A stretch of DNA of 64,000 bases from JBBRMW01 sp965246845 (GTDB lineage Bacteria; Chloroflexota; Anaerolineae; Aggregatilineales; UBA2796), in contig CBDFFR010000012.1 of assembly GCA_965246845.1 (NCBI GenBank), positions 310,001 through 374,000 on the forward strand, written 5' to 3'. This document shows, piece after piece, positions 1 through 7,620 of this stretch. The stretch's first letter is position 1, and each line of letters starts with the position of its first letter. The translations under genes were made by a program, and so were the position numbers. Below the pieces are notes generated by a model. The model saw nothing but the letters and a program-made list of their open reading frames with translations, was not told the DNA's origin and made no database searches.

Positions 1-963
1 GCCAAACGAGACTTCTGACGGTGCAAAATGGTTGAAGCGGGAATAGCTCATATCGGTCAAATTCATCGTATCGAAGGCGCTTTGCGTAATCAACGCGGTG
101 TGCGAATAAATCTTGCGCGCGTCAATTCCGGCCTGTTTGATGCCGCCCGCCCATAGCTGGATAAAGGCTTGCACAGCTTTTACGCGCTCGGCATCGAGCA
201 TTGATGAAACCTGTGTACTATCAAACCCGCGATTGGCAAGCGCACAATATCCCAGGTATTGACTGGTCTCGAAATCCTGACCGATTTGTGTTTCCCAGCC
301 GACAATCACGCCCGCAAAGAGTTCTGATCGGCCTTGCGCAATGAGCTTACTCACCTCTTCCCGGATTGCCCGCCCAATCACCTGATTCGCCAGCCGAGTG
401 ACCTCTGCTTCAATCGCCGGACTGTTGAAGCACATTTGGGGAGCCAGCTTGATCGGTTGCGGTCCCCAATCGATGCGCCTGCCCGTGTTGGGTGTTCCCT
501 CGCGATTCAGCCATTCCACATTTTTCGGGTCGCTCCACAAATCGGAGCGGCGCGCCCAGAATATTGAGTCATCGATATGAAACCCGACGGCAATATTCAG
601 TTCAACCGCAATCTCGAATGCGTCTCGCACTATTTGTTGCAATTGGTCATCGGTGTGATCGAAGGCGAGAGGACCAATGATAAAAGCAAGTTTGTGCTGC
701 GGGTCCCCGGTCGCGCCAATTTGGTCCACGATTTCGCGGACGAATTGTTTCATCGTCGCTTTTGACGGCGGCGCATCAAGCGGTTGTGTGCCGCTCCCGC
801 CAATGGGGATGTTGGGAGACGGAGAGCCTGTAAATACCTGAAAGGCGAGGTACTGAGTATCCGGTATGTCGCTGGCCTTGATGCTGCTTTGCGGCAAAGG
901 TGCAGCAACCGCCCAGAGCATGATGAATCCAAGGATGATGCGGTGAAATTGACGTTTCAGCAT
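1..963 (-). CDS. Secreted protein of unknown function, C-terminus beyond window
   Basis: The minus strand is open from an ATG at 963 to the left edge (321 codons, no stop), so the gene is partial. Residues 1-30 form a signal peptide: a basic start (MLKRQFHR), a hydrophobic stretch (IILGFIMLWAVAAPL) and a likely cleavage after SSIKA. The mature part has alternating helix/strand segments with acidic residues after strands (GFHIDDSIFW, GVIVGWETQI), which resembles a TIM-barrel glycosidase-like fold, but no family is identified. It starts 27 bases after the stop of an ABC exporter half on the same strand, so it may be the last gene of that operon. Function is not assigned. Confidence 0.7.
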   Translation of the reverse strand, partial: MLKRQFHRIILGFIMLWAVAAPLPQSSIKASDIPDTQYLAFQVFTGSPSPNIPIGGSGTQPLDAPPSKATMKQFVREIVDQIGATGDPQHKLAFIIGPLAFDHTDDQLQQIVRDAFEIAVELNIAVGFHIDDSIFWARRSDLWSDPKNVEWLNREGTPNTGRRIDWGPQPIKLAPQMCFNSPAIEAEVTRLANQVIGRAIREEVSKLIAQGRSELFAGVIVGWETQIGQDFETSQYLGYCALANRGFDSTQVSSMLDAERVKAVQAFIQLWAGGIKQAGIDARKIYSHTALITQSAFDTMNLTDMSYSRFNHFAPSEVSFG

Positions 964-989
964 CTCTTAATTTCCTTCTGTGAGCGCGT

Positions 990-2807
990 CTAAACGCTCA
1001 ACGCGCTCCGCGACCCCTCCACATATTCCAAACTCTGATGCCGGAAGTACGTATTGTACAATTCCGCATAGTGACCACCGTTCGCCATCAACTGCTCGTG
1101 GCTGCCCTGTTCGATGATGTCGCCCTTGCGCAGCACGATGATCCGGTCTGCGCTGCGTACCGTCGAGAGGCGATGCGCGATCAGGATCGAGGTGCTTTTG
1201 GCGAGGATCAGGTGCAACGCTTCCTGAATTTGTACTTCCGTGAAGGGATCGATGCTGGCCGTCGCTTCATCGAGGATGAAAATGGATGGGTTCTGAACCA
1301 GTACGCGCGTCAGTGAGACGAGCTGCCTTTGTCCCATTGAGAGGCGCGAACCGCGCTCCCCGACTTCCGTTTCCAGTCCTTGCGGGAGCGTTTCGATCCA
1401 TTCACCATTGCCGATCAATTGCGACGTCGCCAGAATTTCCGCATCGCTCGCCTCTGGCCGCCCGTAGCGGATGTTCTCCGCGACGGTCCCCGCGAAAAGG
1501 AACGGCACTTGCGAGACGATACCGAGATGGCGGCGATACTGCGCAAGGTCCAGCGTGCGGATGTCGCGCCCATCGATGCGCAGCGCGCCTTTCTGGAATT
1601 CGTAGAAGCGCGCGACGAGCTTGGCGATGCTCGATTTGCCCGCGCCGGTATGCCCGACGAACGCAACCGTCTCCCCCGGCTGAATATCCAGCGTAAAATC
1701 GGGCAGCACCACTTCCTTGTCGTTGTACTGGAAGCGCAGGTGATCGAACGAGATCGCGCCGCGCACCTCCGGCACGGGGTCGGAGCGTTCCTGATTGACG
1801 TTCATCGGCGCATCGATCAATGCGAAGACGCGCTCCGCCGAGGCCAACCCGGTCTGGAATTGGCTCCAGAAGGAGGCAATCCCGGTCAGCGGGTCGAAAA
1901 AATACCAGACCGAGGTGATAAACAGATACCACGCGCCGACCGTGATCGTGCCGCTGACCGCGCTCTGTGCGCCGAGATAAAGCAGCAGCGCCATAATTGA
2001 ACCGACGACGATATGCAGTACCGGGAAGATCAGCGAGAAAACAAGCCCGCGTCGCAGATTGATCGTATAGGCCTGATTGTTCACCGCGACAAACTGCTCG
2101 TAAATCGTGTGTTCCTGCCGGAAATTCTTCGCGACATGGATACCGCTCACCGATTCGCTAATCATGCTGTTCACGTTGGCAATCATGCGGCTGGCCTGCT
2201 GGCTGGTCTTGCGCGCCAATGTGCGGAAGACGAGCGCCGCGCCGACGATCAGCGGCGACATGACCACGACGACCAACGCCAGATGCCACTCCGTCGAGAA
2301 GAGCAGGATTGTGAGCAGCACCATCGTGAACAGCTTGCTGATCAGGTCCGTCACGAGGACGACCACCTGCGCAAACTCCTGCGTATCGGAGGTGATGCGG
2401 CTGACGATTTTGCCCGATGCAAATTCATCGTAGAATGACATATCGCGCGAAATCGCGGAGTGGAAGGCGTCGAAACGCATGTCGCGCACGATGTCCCCGA
2501 TAGCGCGCCCCGCCGCGCGCTTGCGGAACAGGTTCGCCAGCCAACTCCCGCACGCCACGCCGATATACGCCGCCGCCAGCACAATCGCGAGCGACAGGCT
2601 TTTGTCGATAGCGAGGCTGCTCAAGCCTTTCGAGATGAGGACCGGAAACGCTGTTTCGAGCGCAGTGCTGGCAAGCACGGTTGCCGTCACAATCAAAAGC
2701 TGGGTGCGATGTTTGCGGAAATACTGGAAAATGCGGCGTACCAGCGCGGTGTCGGAATACTGCCGGTCGTAGGCTTCCGTTTCGAGGCTGCCGAGGATGT
2801 CCGTCAT
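990..2807 (-). CDS. ABC exporter half-transporter with consensus catalytic site (heterodimer subunit)
   Basis: This is a 605-residue type IV (MsbA/MdlB-like) ABC exporter half: a six-helix membrane domain (about residues 30-330) followed by a nucleotide-binding domain. Walker A is GHTGAGKSS at 385-393, the signature is LSMGQ at 489-493 (non-canonical second Gly replaced by Met), Walker B ends ILDE with catalytic Glu at 514, and the H-loop His is about 545. The start ATG overlaps the stop of the upstream half-transporter by 4 bases, indicating translational coupling and a heterodimer. The complementary degeneracy in the partner supports this. It should act in the inner membrane as an ATP-driven exporter of lipids or drugs; the substrate cannot be read from the sequence. 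Confidence 0.93.
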   Translation of the reverse strand: MTDILGSLETEAYDRQYSDTALVRRIFQYFRKHRTQLLIVTATVLASTALETAFPVLISKGLSSLAIDKSLSLAIVLAAAYIGVACGSWLANLFRKRAAGRAIGDIVRDMRFDAFHSAISRDMSFYDEFASGKIVSRITSDTQEFAQVVVLVTDLISKLFTMVLLTILLFSTEWHLALVVVVMSPLIVGAALVFRTLARKTSQQASRMIANVNSMISESVSGIHVAKNFRQEHTIYEQFVAVNNQAYTINLRRGLVFSLIFPVLHIVVGSIMALLLYLGAQSAVSGTITVGAWYLFITSVWYFFDPLTGIASFWSQFQTGLASAERVFALIDAPMNVNQERSDPVPEVRGAISFDHLRFQYNDKEVVLPDFTLDIQPGETVAFVGHTGAGKSSIAKLVARFYEFQKGALRIDGRDIRTLDLAQYRRHLGIVSQVPFLFAGTVAENIRYGRPEASDAEILATSQLIGNGEWIETLPQGLETEVGERGSRLSMGQRQLVSLTRVLVQNPSIFILDEATASIDPFTEVQIQEALHLILAKSTSILIAHRLSTVRSADRIIVLRKGDIIEQGSHEQLMANGGHYAELYNTYFRHQSLEYVEGSRSALSV

Positions 2808-4654
2808 CGTGTCGATACCATTTCCGCCGCGTGCGGTGCGGCCCCGGTTATAGTTGCGGGTTTGCTTGCGGGCGCTTCATACGTTGCAAAAATATTGCGG
2901 TAGGCTTCCGATTCGCGTAGCAGGTCTTCGTGCTTGCCGCGCGCGACGATCTGGCCGTGCCGTACCACGAGGATCAAATCTGCCCAGCGAATTTGCGAGA
3001 GGCGGTGCGTGATCAGAAACGTCGTGCGCCCATCCGACGCCTTGAGGATCGCGCGCTGGATTTGGTCTTCGGTCGCGCTGTCGATAGCGCTGGTCGAGTC
3101 GTCCAGAATCAGAATGCGTGGGTCCGTCAGGAAAGCACGAGCGAGCGCGAGCCGTTGCCGCTGCCCGCCGGAGAGCATCACGCCGCGCTCCCCGACGACC
3201 GTGCCGTAACCTTCCTTGAACCCGCTTACGAAGTCGTGTGCCTGTGCATCGCGCGCCGCACGTTCGATCTCTTCCTGCGTCGCCGCGCCGTATCCGAAGG
3301 CGATATTTTCCGCGACCGTGCGCGAAAACAGGAATATATCCTGTTCGATAATCGAAATCTGCGAGCGCAGCGATTCCATCGTCCAGTCGCGCACGTCCAC
3401 GCCATCAACCAGTACGCGCCCGTGCGTTGCGTCGTAGGTGCGGTTGAGCAGCTTGACGAGCGTAGATTTGCCCGCGCCCGTCTGCCCGACGATGGCGACA
3501 GTCTGGCCGGGTTCGACCTCGAAGCTGACATCGCGCAGCACTTCCGGTCCATCCTGATACTGGAAGCTGACATTCTCAAAGCGTACTCGTCCGGCAATCG
3601 GCGCGGCATGTCCGTTGCGGTTCTCATCCAGCGAGGTCTGGATTGAGATCAGCTTGAGGATGCGCCGCGAGGCCGCCAGCCCAAGGGAGAGCTGCGAGAA
3701 GCCAACCATCGAAATCCAGACCGGGAAGCCGAACATTTGCAGCGTCCCCATATACGCCACGACGCCGCCCAATCCAATCGCGCCGTCACGATAAAGCAAG
3801 ACGGCGTGCAGCAGCCCAAAACCTTCCGCGAAGCCGAGCAGCAGCAGCGTAATCCAGCGCGCCTCGATGTCGCTCTGCCCGACAAACGCATCGCGATAGC
3901 CCGTCGCCTGCCGATAGAAGTGATCCAGTTCCTGCTTTTCCTGCGACGCGCCCTTCACGACTTCGACGCCTTCAATCGACTCCGCGAGGTCCATATTCAT
4001 CGCGCCGAAGCTATCCCGCACCTTCTCCGTCGCGGGGTCGAGTTTGCGGCTGAAATTGCGCACCGCGATAGTGTAGGCGATCAGGAACAGCAGCGGCACG
4101 AGCGCCAACTGCGGGTGAATCAATGGCGAAGCGAAAATCGGGATGATCAGGAACATGCTCGATCCGATCACGAGGTTGATGCCCTGCGCGAACATCGTAT
4201 ATAGTTCGTGAACATCGTTGGTCGCCCGCGCCATGATGTCCCCGACCGGATACATACTATGGAAGGTCATGCCCTTTCCGAGCAGGCTGGCGTAAAGTTC
4301 CTGCCGCGCATCGCGTTCCATGCGCTGCCCCATCATCTCACTCGCGAAGTTGCGGCTGAACATCAGCCCGGCGCGCAGCAACTGCGAGGCGACGATCACC
4401 AGCGCGCAGTTCGCGACCGTGACCATATCCGGCTTCGGTTGCAAAATCGCGTTGAATGCAACGCCCGTCAGTGCCGGAACGATGAACGCGCAGGCCGCAT
4501 TGCCGAACGCGCCAACGAGGATCGTCACGAGAAGCGATTTATAGCGGAAGATGTGCGAGGAAATCCAGCGCAGCGGCGAACGGCGATCATAGACGAACGA
4601 ATTTTCGACAACAAATTCCGCCGCACCTTGCGCAGGAGCAGTAACCAGAGCCAT
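2804..4654 (-). CDS. ABC exporter half-transporter with degenerate Walker B (heterodimer subunit)
   Basis: This 616-residue ABC exporter half has the usual membrane domain (about 35-330) and nucleotide-binding domain. Walker A is GQTGAGKST at 390-398, the signature is a canonical LSGGQ at 494-498, and the H-loop His is at 550. Walker B reads ILILDD with Asp519 where the catalytic Glu is expected. Heterodimeric exporters of the TM287/288 and BmrCD type pair one such degenerate site with one consensus site, and the downstream gene supplies exactly the matching Glu and an altered signature. It is the first gene of the pair, start ATG at 4654 preceded by AGGAC-like purines, and shares a 4-base overlap with its partner. 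Confidence 0.93.
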   Translation of the reverse strand: MALVTAPAQGAAEFVVENSFVYDRRSPLRWISSHIFRYKSLLVTILVGAFGNAACAFIVPALTGVAFNAILQPKPDMVTVANCALVIVASQLLRAGLMFSRNFASEMMGQRMERDARQELYASLLGKGMTFHSMYPVGDIMARATNDVHELYTMFAQGINLVIGSSMFLIIPIFASPLIHPQLALVPLLFLIAYTIAVRNFSRKLDPATEKVRDSFGAMNMDLAESIEGVEVVKGASQEKQELDHFYRQATGYRDAFVGQSDIEARWITLLLLGFAEGFGLLHAVLLYRDGAIGLGGVVAYMGTLQMFGFPVWISMVGFSQLSLGLAASRRILKLISIQTSLDENRNGHAAPIAGRVRFENVSFQYQDGPEVLRDVSFEVEPGQTVAIVGQTGAGKSTLVKLLNRTYDATHGRVLVDGVDVRDWTMESLRSQISIIEQDIFLFSRTVAENIAFGYGAATQEEIERAARDAQAHDFVSGFKEGYGTVVGERGVMLSGGQRQRLALARAFLTDPRILILDDSTSAIDSATEDQIQRAILKASDGRTTFLITHRLSQIRWADLILVVRHGQIVARGKHEDLLRESEAYRNIFATYEAPASKPATITGAAPHAAEMVSTR

Positions 4655-4811
4655 GAGGAGTCCTTCTGACGTGGGTAATCTTATGTTCTAGTATAGCACG
4701 GATTGTATTAACGGGTGTTAATATGTGATGACTTTAAGAGACGTATTCACCTGTTGATGTTTTTTGACGGTTTACTACATATCGGGACAGACCATCCCGA
4801 ATTATTTGTAC

Positions 4812-4947
4812 ATGGCGGGTGGACACACAGGTCCGCGCCTACAAAGGCGGTACGATAGGGAAGCGTGCATTCTGGCAGCGCTTATCGGAAGCATGTATCA
4901 CAATTGTATGTATGGTGTAGGGGCGGGTCTATGTGTCCGCCCTGCCT
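4812..4947. repeat. Palindromic intergenic repeat pair (GGACAC-type), in a gene-free gap
   Basis: The 400-base gap 4655-5060 holds no convincing gene. It contains two oppositely oriented copies of a short palindrome: one near 4815-4843 (GGTGGACACACAGGTCCGC then CCTACA) and one near 4917-4946, which reads as its reverse complement (TAGGGGCGG then GTGTCCGCCC). Related elements occur at 25139, 54845, 57441 and 61964. Together the two copies can fold as one long hairpin. An apparent 90-codon reading frame across this gap is repeat DNA. Confidence 0.75.
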
Positions 4948-5087
4948 CCGACGTGAATATTTTGCATGTTCCAGTATTGTCTATTTCTGACGACGGGATT
5001 ACATTCCAATCAATACGCTCGGCTTATGAAAATTGACCACACCGCCCCGCTCGTGTAGGATTGTGGCAACAGCCCACAGGTGCACCC

Positions 5088-6350
5088 GTGTTCTTCACCG
5101 ATTCGCAGCGCAAGCGCATCAGCGTCCCGTTCTTCTTCATCGATATGGTGTTGTTCAGCCTCGCAGTTGGCTTCCTCGATGCGTCTACGGTGCTGCCGGA
5201 GTTTGTCGGGCAGGCGACCGATAGCAAGGTGCTGATCGGCATTACGGGAATCCTGTTCACCCTTGTCTGGCGCATCCCGCAGCTTGCCGCCGCCCCCGCC
5301 GCGAATCGCTCTCGCAACAAACGGCGCTGGATGCTCACCTTCGCGCTGCCGGGGCGCGTGCTGTTCTTCCTCGTCGCGTTCGTGATCGCCGTCTTCGGCA
5401 AGAGCAACCCCGGCCTGATGCTGCTCGTCTTCTTCGTCTCCTATGGAGCCTTCGCCTTCCTCGATGGTGTGACGGCGCTCGTCTGGGTGGAGCTGATCGG
5501 CAGCGCCGTCTCCGATAGCACGCGCGGAATGATGTTCGGTATGTCGCAGGTCGTGACGGGTGTGTTGATCCTCGTCGTGCAGGGCGTCATCCGCTCTATT
5601 CTGGGACCCTCTGGCCTCGGCTACCCGAACAACTACGCGATCATTTTCGTCGTTGCGGCGGTGCTGCTCACGGTGAGCGTGTTCTTTCTGGTCAATGTCT
5701 ATGAAGAGCGCAGCAGCGAAAACAAGGCGCGCACGCTCGAACTCAAAGACTACCTGCCCTATCTGCGGCGCATCGCATGGGACGATCTGCCCTTTCGCAA
5801 CTTCCTGATCATGCGCTTCTTCCTCGAAGCGGCGTTCTTTATGGTCACGCCCTTCTACATCGGCTACGAAACGCAGCGGCTCGGCATCCCTTCGGCGCAA
5901 GCGGTCGGCGACTCGCTGGTCGCGGCCACGCTTGGCAGCATCAGTGGCTCGCTGCTCGCGACGTGGCTCTCACATCGCTACAGCAGCCGGGTCGTGATCT
6001 GGTTGAGCATCGCCGCTGTCGTTGCGGGTCCGGTGCTGGTTTTCCTGAGCGGTGGGATCGGCTACCCGGCGCTGCTGGTCGCCTTCTTCACGATTGGCGT
6101 GGTGATGTCGGCGGGCGCTCCCGGCTGGCTGAACTGGCTGATCGCGTACCCCGAACCCGGCGAGCGCCCGATCTATTCCGGCATCGCGAATACGGTCAGC
6201 ATCAGCGCCCTGATCGCGCCCGTGATCGGCGGCCTGATCTTGCAGCTTTCGGATTACGCAGTGTTATATAGTGTGGCGCTGCTGTTGGCCGGGGTCGCCG
6301 TGTGGCGCGGGTTTCGTCTCGTCAATCCGTCGGGGAGTGCTGCCGCTTGA
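5088..6350 (+). CDS. Major facilitator superfamily-type membrane transporter
   Basis: The protein has about twelve hydrophobic helices with a cytoplasmic middle loop around residue 200 (ERSSENKARTLELKDYLPYL), the layout of an MFS transporter. Two starts are possible: TTG at 5061 and GTG at 5088. I prefer GTG because ACAGG lies 7 bases upstream, and this yields a short polar N-terminus before the first helix. Its stop codon overlaps the TTG start of the next gene, a GT28 glycosyltransferase, by the tetranucleotide TTGA, so the two are co-translated. A role in moving a lipid-linked or sugar substrate related to that enzyme is possible but is only inferred from the coupling. Confidence 0.8.
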   Translation: MFFTDSQRKRISVPFFFIDMVLFSLAVGFLDASTVLPEFVGQATDSKVLIGITGILFTLVWRIPQLAAAPAANRSRNKRRWMLTFALPGRVLFFLVAFVIAVFGKSNPGLMLLVFFVSYGAFAFLDGVTALVWVELIGSAVSDSTRGMMFGMSQVVTGVLILVVQGVIRSILGPSGLGYPNNYAIIFVVAAVLLTVSVFFLVNVYEERSSENKARTLELKDYLPYLRRIAWDDLPFRNFLIMRFFLEAAFFMVTPFYIGYETQRLGIPSAQAVGDSLVAATLGSISGSLLATWLSHRYSSRVVIWLSIAAVVAGPVLVFLSGGIGYPALLVAFFTIGVVMSAGAPGWLNWLIAYPEPGERPIYSGIANTVSISALIAPVIGGLILQLSDYAVLYSVALLLAGVAVWRGFRLVNPSGSAAA

Positions 6351-7468
6351 AACGGCTCCTGTTCCTGATGTCTGATACCGGTGGCGGCCACCGCGCCGCT
6401 GCCCGCGCCATCGATGCCGCGCTTTCCGCGCGCTATCCCGGTCAGTTTACGAGCGAACTGGTAGACTGCTGGCGGGACTATACACCTTTCCCGCTGAACA
6501 ACATGCCGGAACTGTATACGCCCTGGATCAATCACAGTCCGTCATCCTATTCCGCGCTGTTCTGGCTCAATGACTCCGTGCTTTCAGCGCGCAATTCGAG
6601 CCGCCTATACGCGCGCCAGATGTTCCCGCGCATGAAACAGCTTTTTGCCGATCACCCGGCGGATGCGGTCGTGTGTGTGCATTCGGTCTTCGTGCGGCCT
6701 GCGATTTATGCGGCGCGGCGGCTCCGCATGTCGTTACCGTTCATTACCGTGATCACCGATTACGCCTGGCCGACTGTGCTTTGGTATGATCGGCAGGTGG
6801 ATCGCTGCCTCGTCCCAACCGAACCCGCCTACCAGCGCGGCCTGAAACTCGGATTGAGACCGGATCAAATGCGCGTGACGGGCGCGCCCGTCCATCCCAA
6901 ATTTACCGACGTCGATATGACTCGCACGCAAGCCAAAGCCGCGCTCGGCTGGACGCGCGACCTGCCCGCCGTGCTGCTGATCGGCGGTGGTAACGGCATG
7001 GGACCGTTGATCAAAACTGCCCGTGCTATCGATGAGAAGCGCCTGAATATTCAGATTGTCGTCGTCACCGGGCGCAACGAGCGCATGAAAGCGCAGTTGG
7101 AGGCGATTGACTGGCAAACGCCGACGCGCGTGTACGGCTTCGTGGACAATATGGAAGTGTTCATGACCGCCGCCGATCTGCTGATCACTAAGGCCGGACC
7201 CGCGACGATCACCGAAGCTGCGCTGGTTGGCCTGCCGATGGTCATCAGCGGCGCGATCCCGTTTCAGGAGTCGCCGAACACAAAATATGTGGTCGAGCAA
7301 GGGGCGGGGCTTTCCGCGCCGGGTCCGCGCCGCGTCGGGGAAGCAGTCGCGGCCATTTTTAGCGACGACGGGACGCGTTTGCAAGCATTGACGGAAGGCG
7401 TCCGCAAGCTGGCGAAGCCGGAGGCGATATGGCAAATCGCGGATGAAATTCGTTCGTTCACGACATGA
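6347..7468 (+). CDS. GT28 glycosyltransferase, MGDG synthase / processive diacylglycerol glycosyltransferase type
   Basis: The N-terminus carries SDTGGGHRAAARAI at residues 9-22, the hallmark of MGDG synthase-like GT28 enzymes, and the C-terminal half holds the donor site segments LLIGGGNGMG and KAGPATITEA. These enzymes transfer a sugar from a nucleotide sugar to diacylglycerol at the membrane face. The likely start is a TTG at 6347: GGGGAG lies 8 bases upstream, and homology begins immediately after it. The TTG overlaps the stop of the MFS gene. With this start the protein has 373 residues, normal for the family. Glycolipid synthesis for the envelope is the best guess; the sugar is unknown. 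Confidence 0.86.
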   Translation: MKRLLFLMSDTGGGHRAAARAIDAALSARYPGQFTSELVDCWRDYTPFPLNNMPELYTPWINHSPSSYSALFWLNDSVLSARNSSRLYARQMFPRMKQLFADHPADAVVCVHSVFVRPAIYAARRLRMSLPFITVITDYAWPTVLWYDRQVDRCLVPTEPAYQRGLKLGLRPDQMRVTGAPVHPKFTDVDMTRTQAKAALGWTRDLPAVLLIGGGNGMGPLIKTARAIDEKRLNIQIVVVTGRNERMKAQLEAIDWQTPTRVYGFVDNMEVFMTAADLLITKAGPATITEAALVGLPMVISGAIPFQESPNTKYVVEQGAGLSAPGPRRVGEAVAAIFSDDGTRLQALTEGVRKLAKPEAIWQIADEIRSFTT

Positions 7469-7487
7469 GGGTGTACTGTGATGTGCA

Positions 7488-7607
7488 ATGCGTACTGTAA
7501 TGCGTTCGCGGCGGGTGCAGGGGTGTTTGTTCTTCGGTTGCCTGATGCCGTTCGGGTACACGATGCTGTTCTTGTTGAATGGGCTGCGCTGGCTACGGCG
7601 GCGCTGA
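7488..7607 (+). CDS. Possible 39-residue membrane microprotein
   Basis: A short frame starting at ATG 7488 encodes a basic N-terminus (MRTVMRSRRVQG), one hydrophobic helix (CLFFGCLMPFGYTMLFLL) and a basic end (RWLRRR), the layout of a single-pass small membrane protein. It fills the gap between the GT28 gene and the next secreted protein. No clear ribosome binding site is visible, and GC-rich DNA makes chance frames common, so this is a weak call. Confidence 0.25.
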   Translation: MRTVMRSRRVQGCLFFGCLMPFGYTMLFLLNGLRWLRRR

Positions 7608-7620
7608 CGGAAACTGCCTC

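Noticed and set aside
4764..5036. 90-codon frame on the plus strand after the ABC exporter
   Set aside because: It runs through two copies of the palindromic repeat and has no ribosome binding site or protein-like composition.
5010..5900. 296-codon antisense frame rich in Asp, Glu, His and Arg
   Set aside because: It is the mirror of the MFS gene in GC-rich DNA; its composition is typical of antisense frames and it lacks domain motifs.
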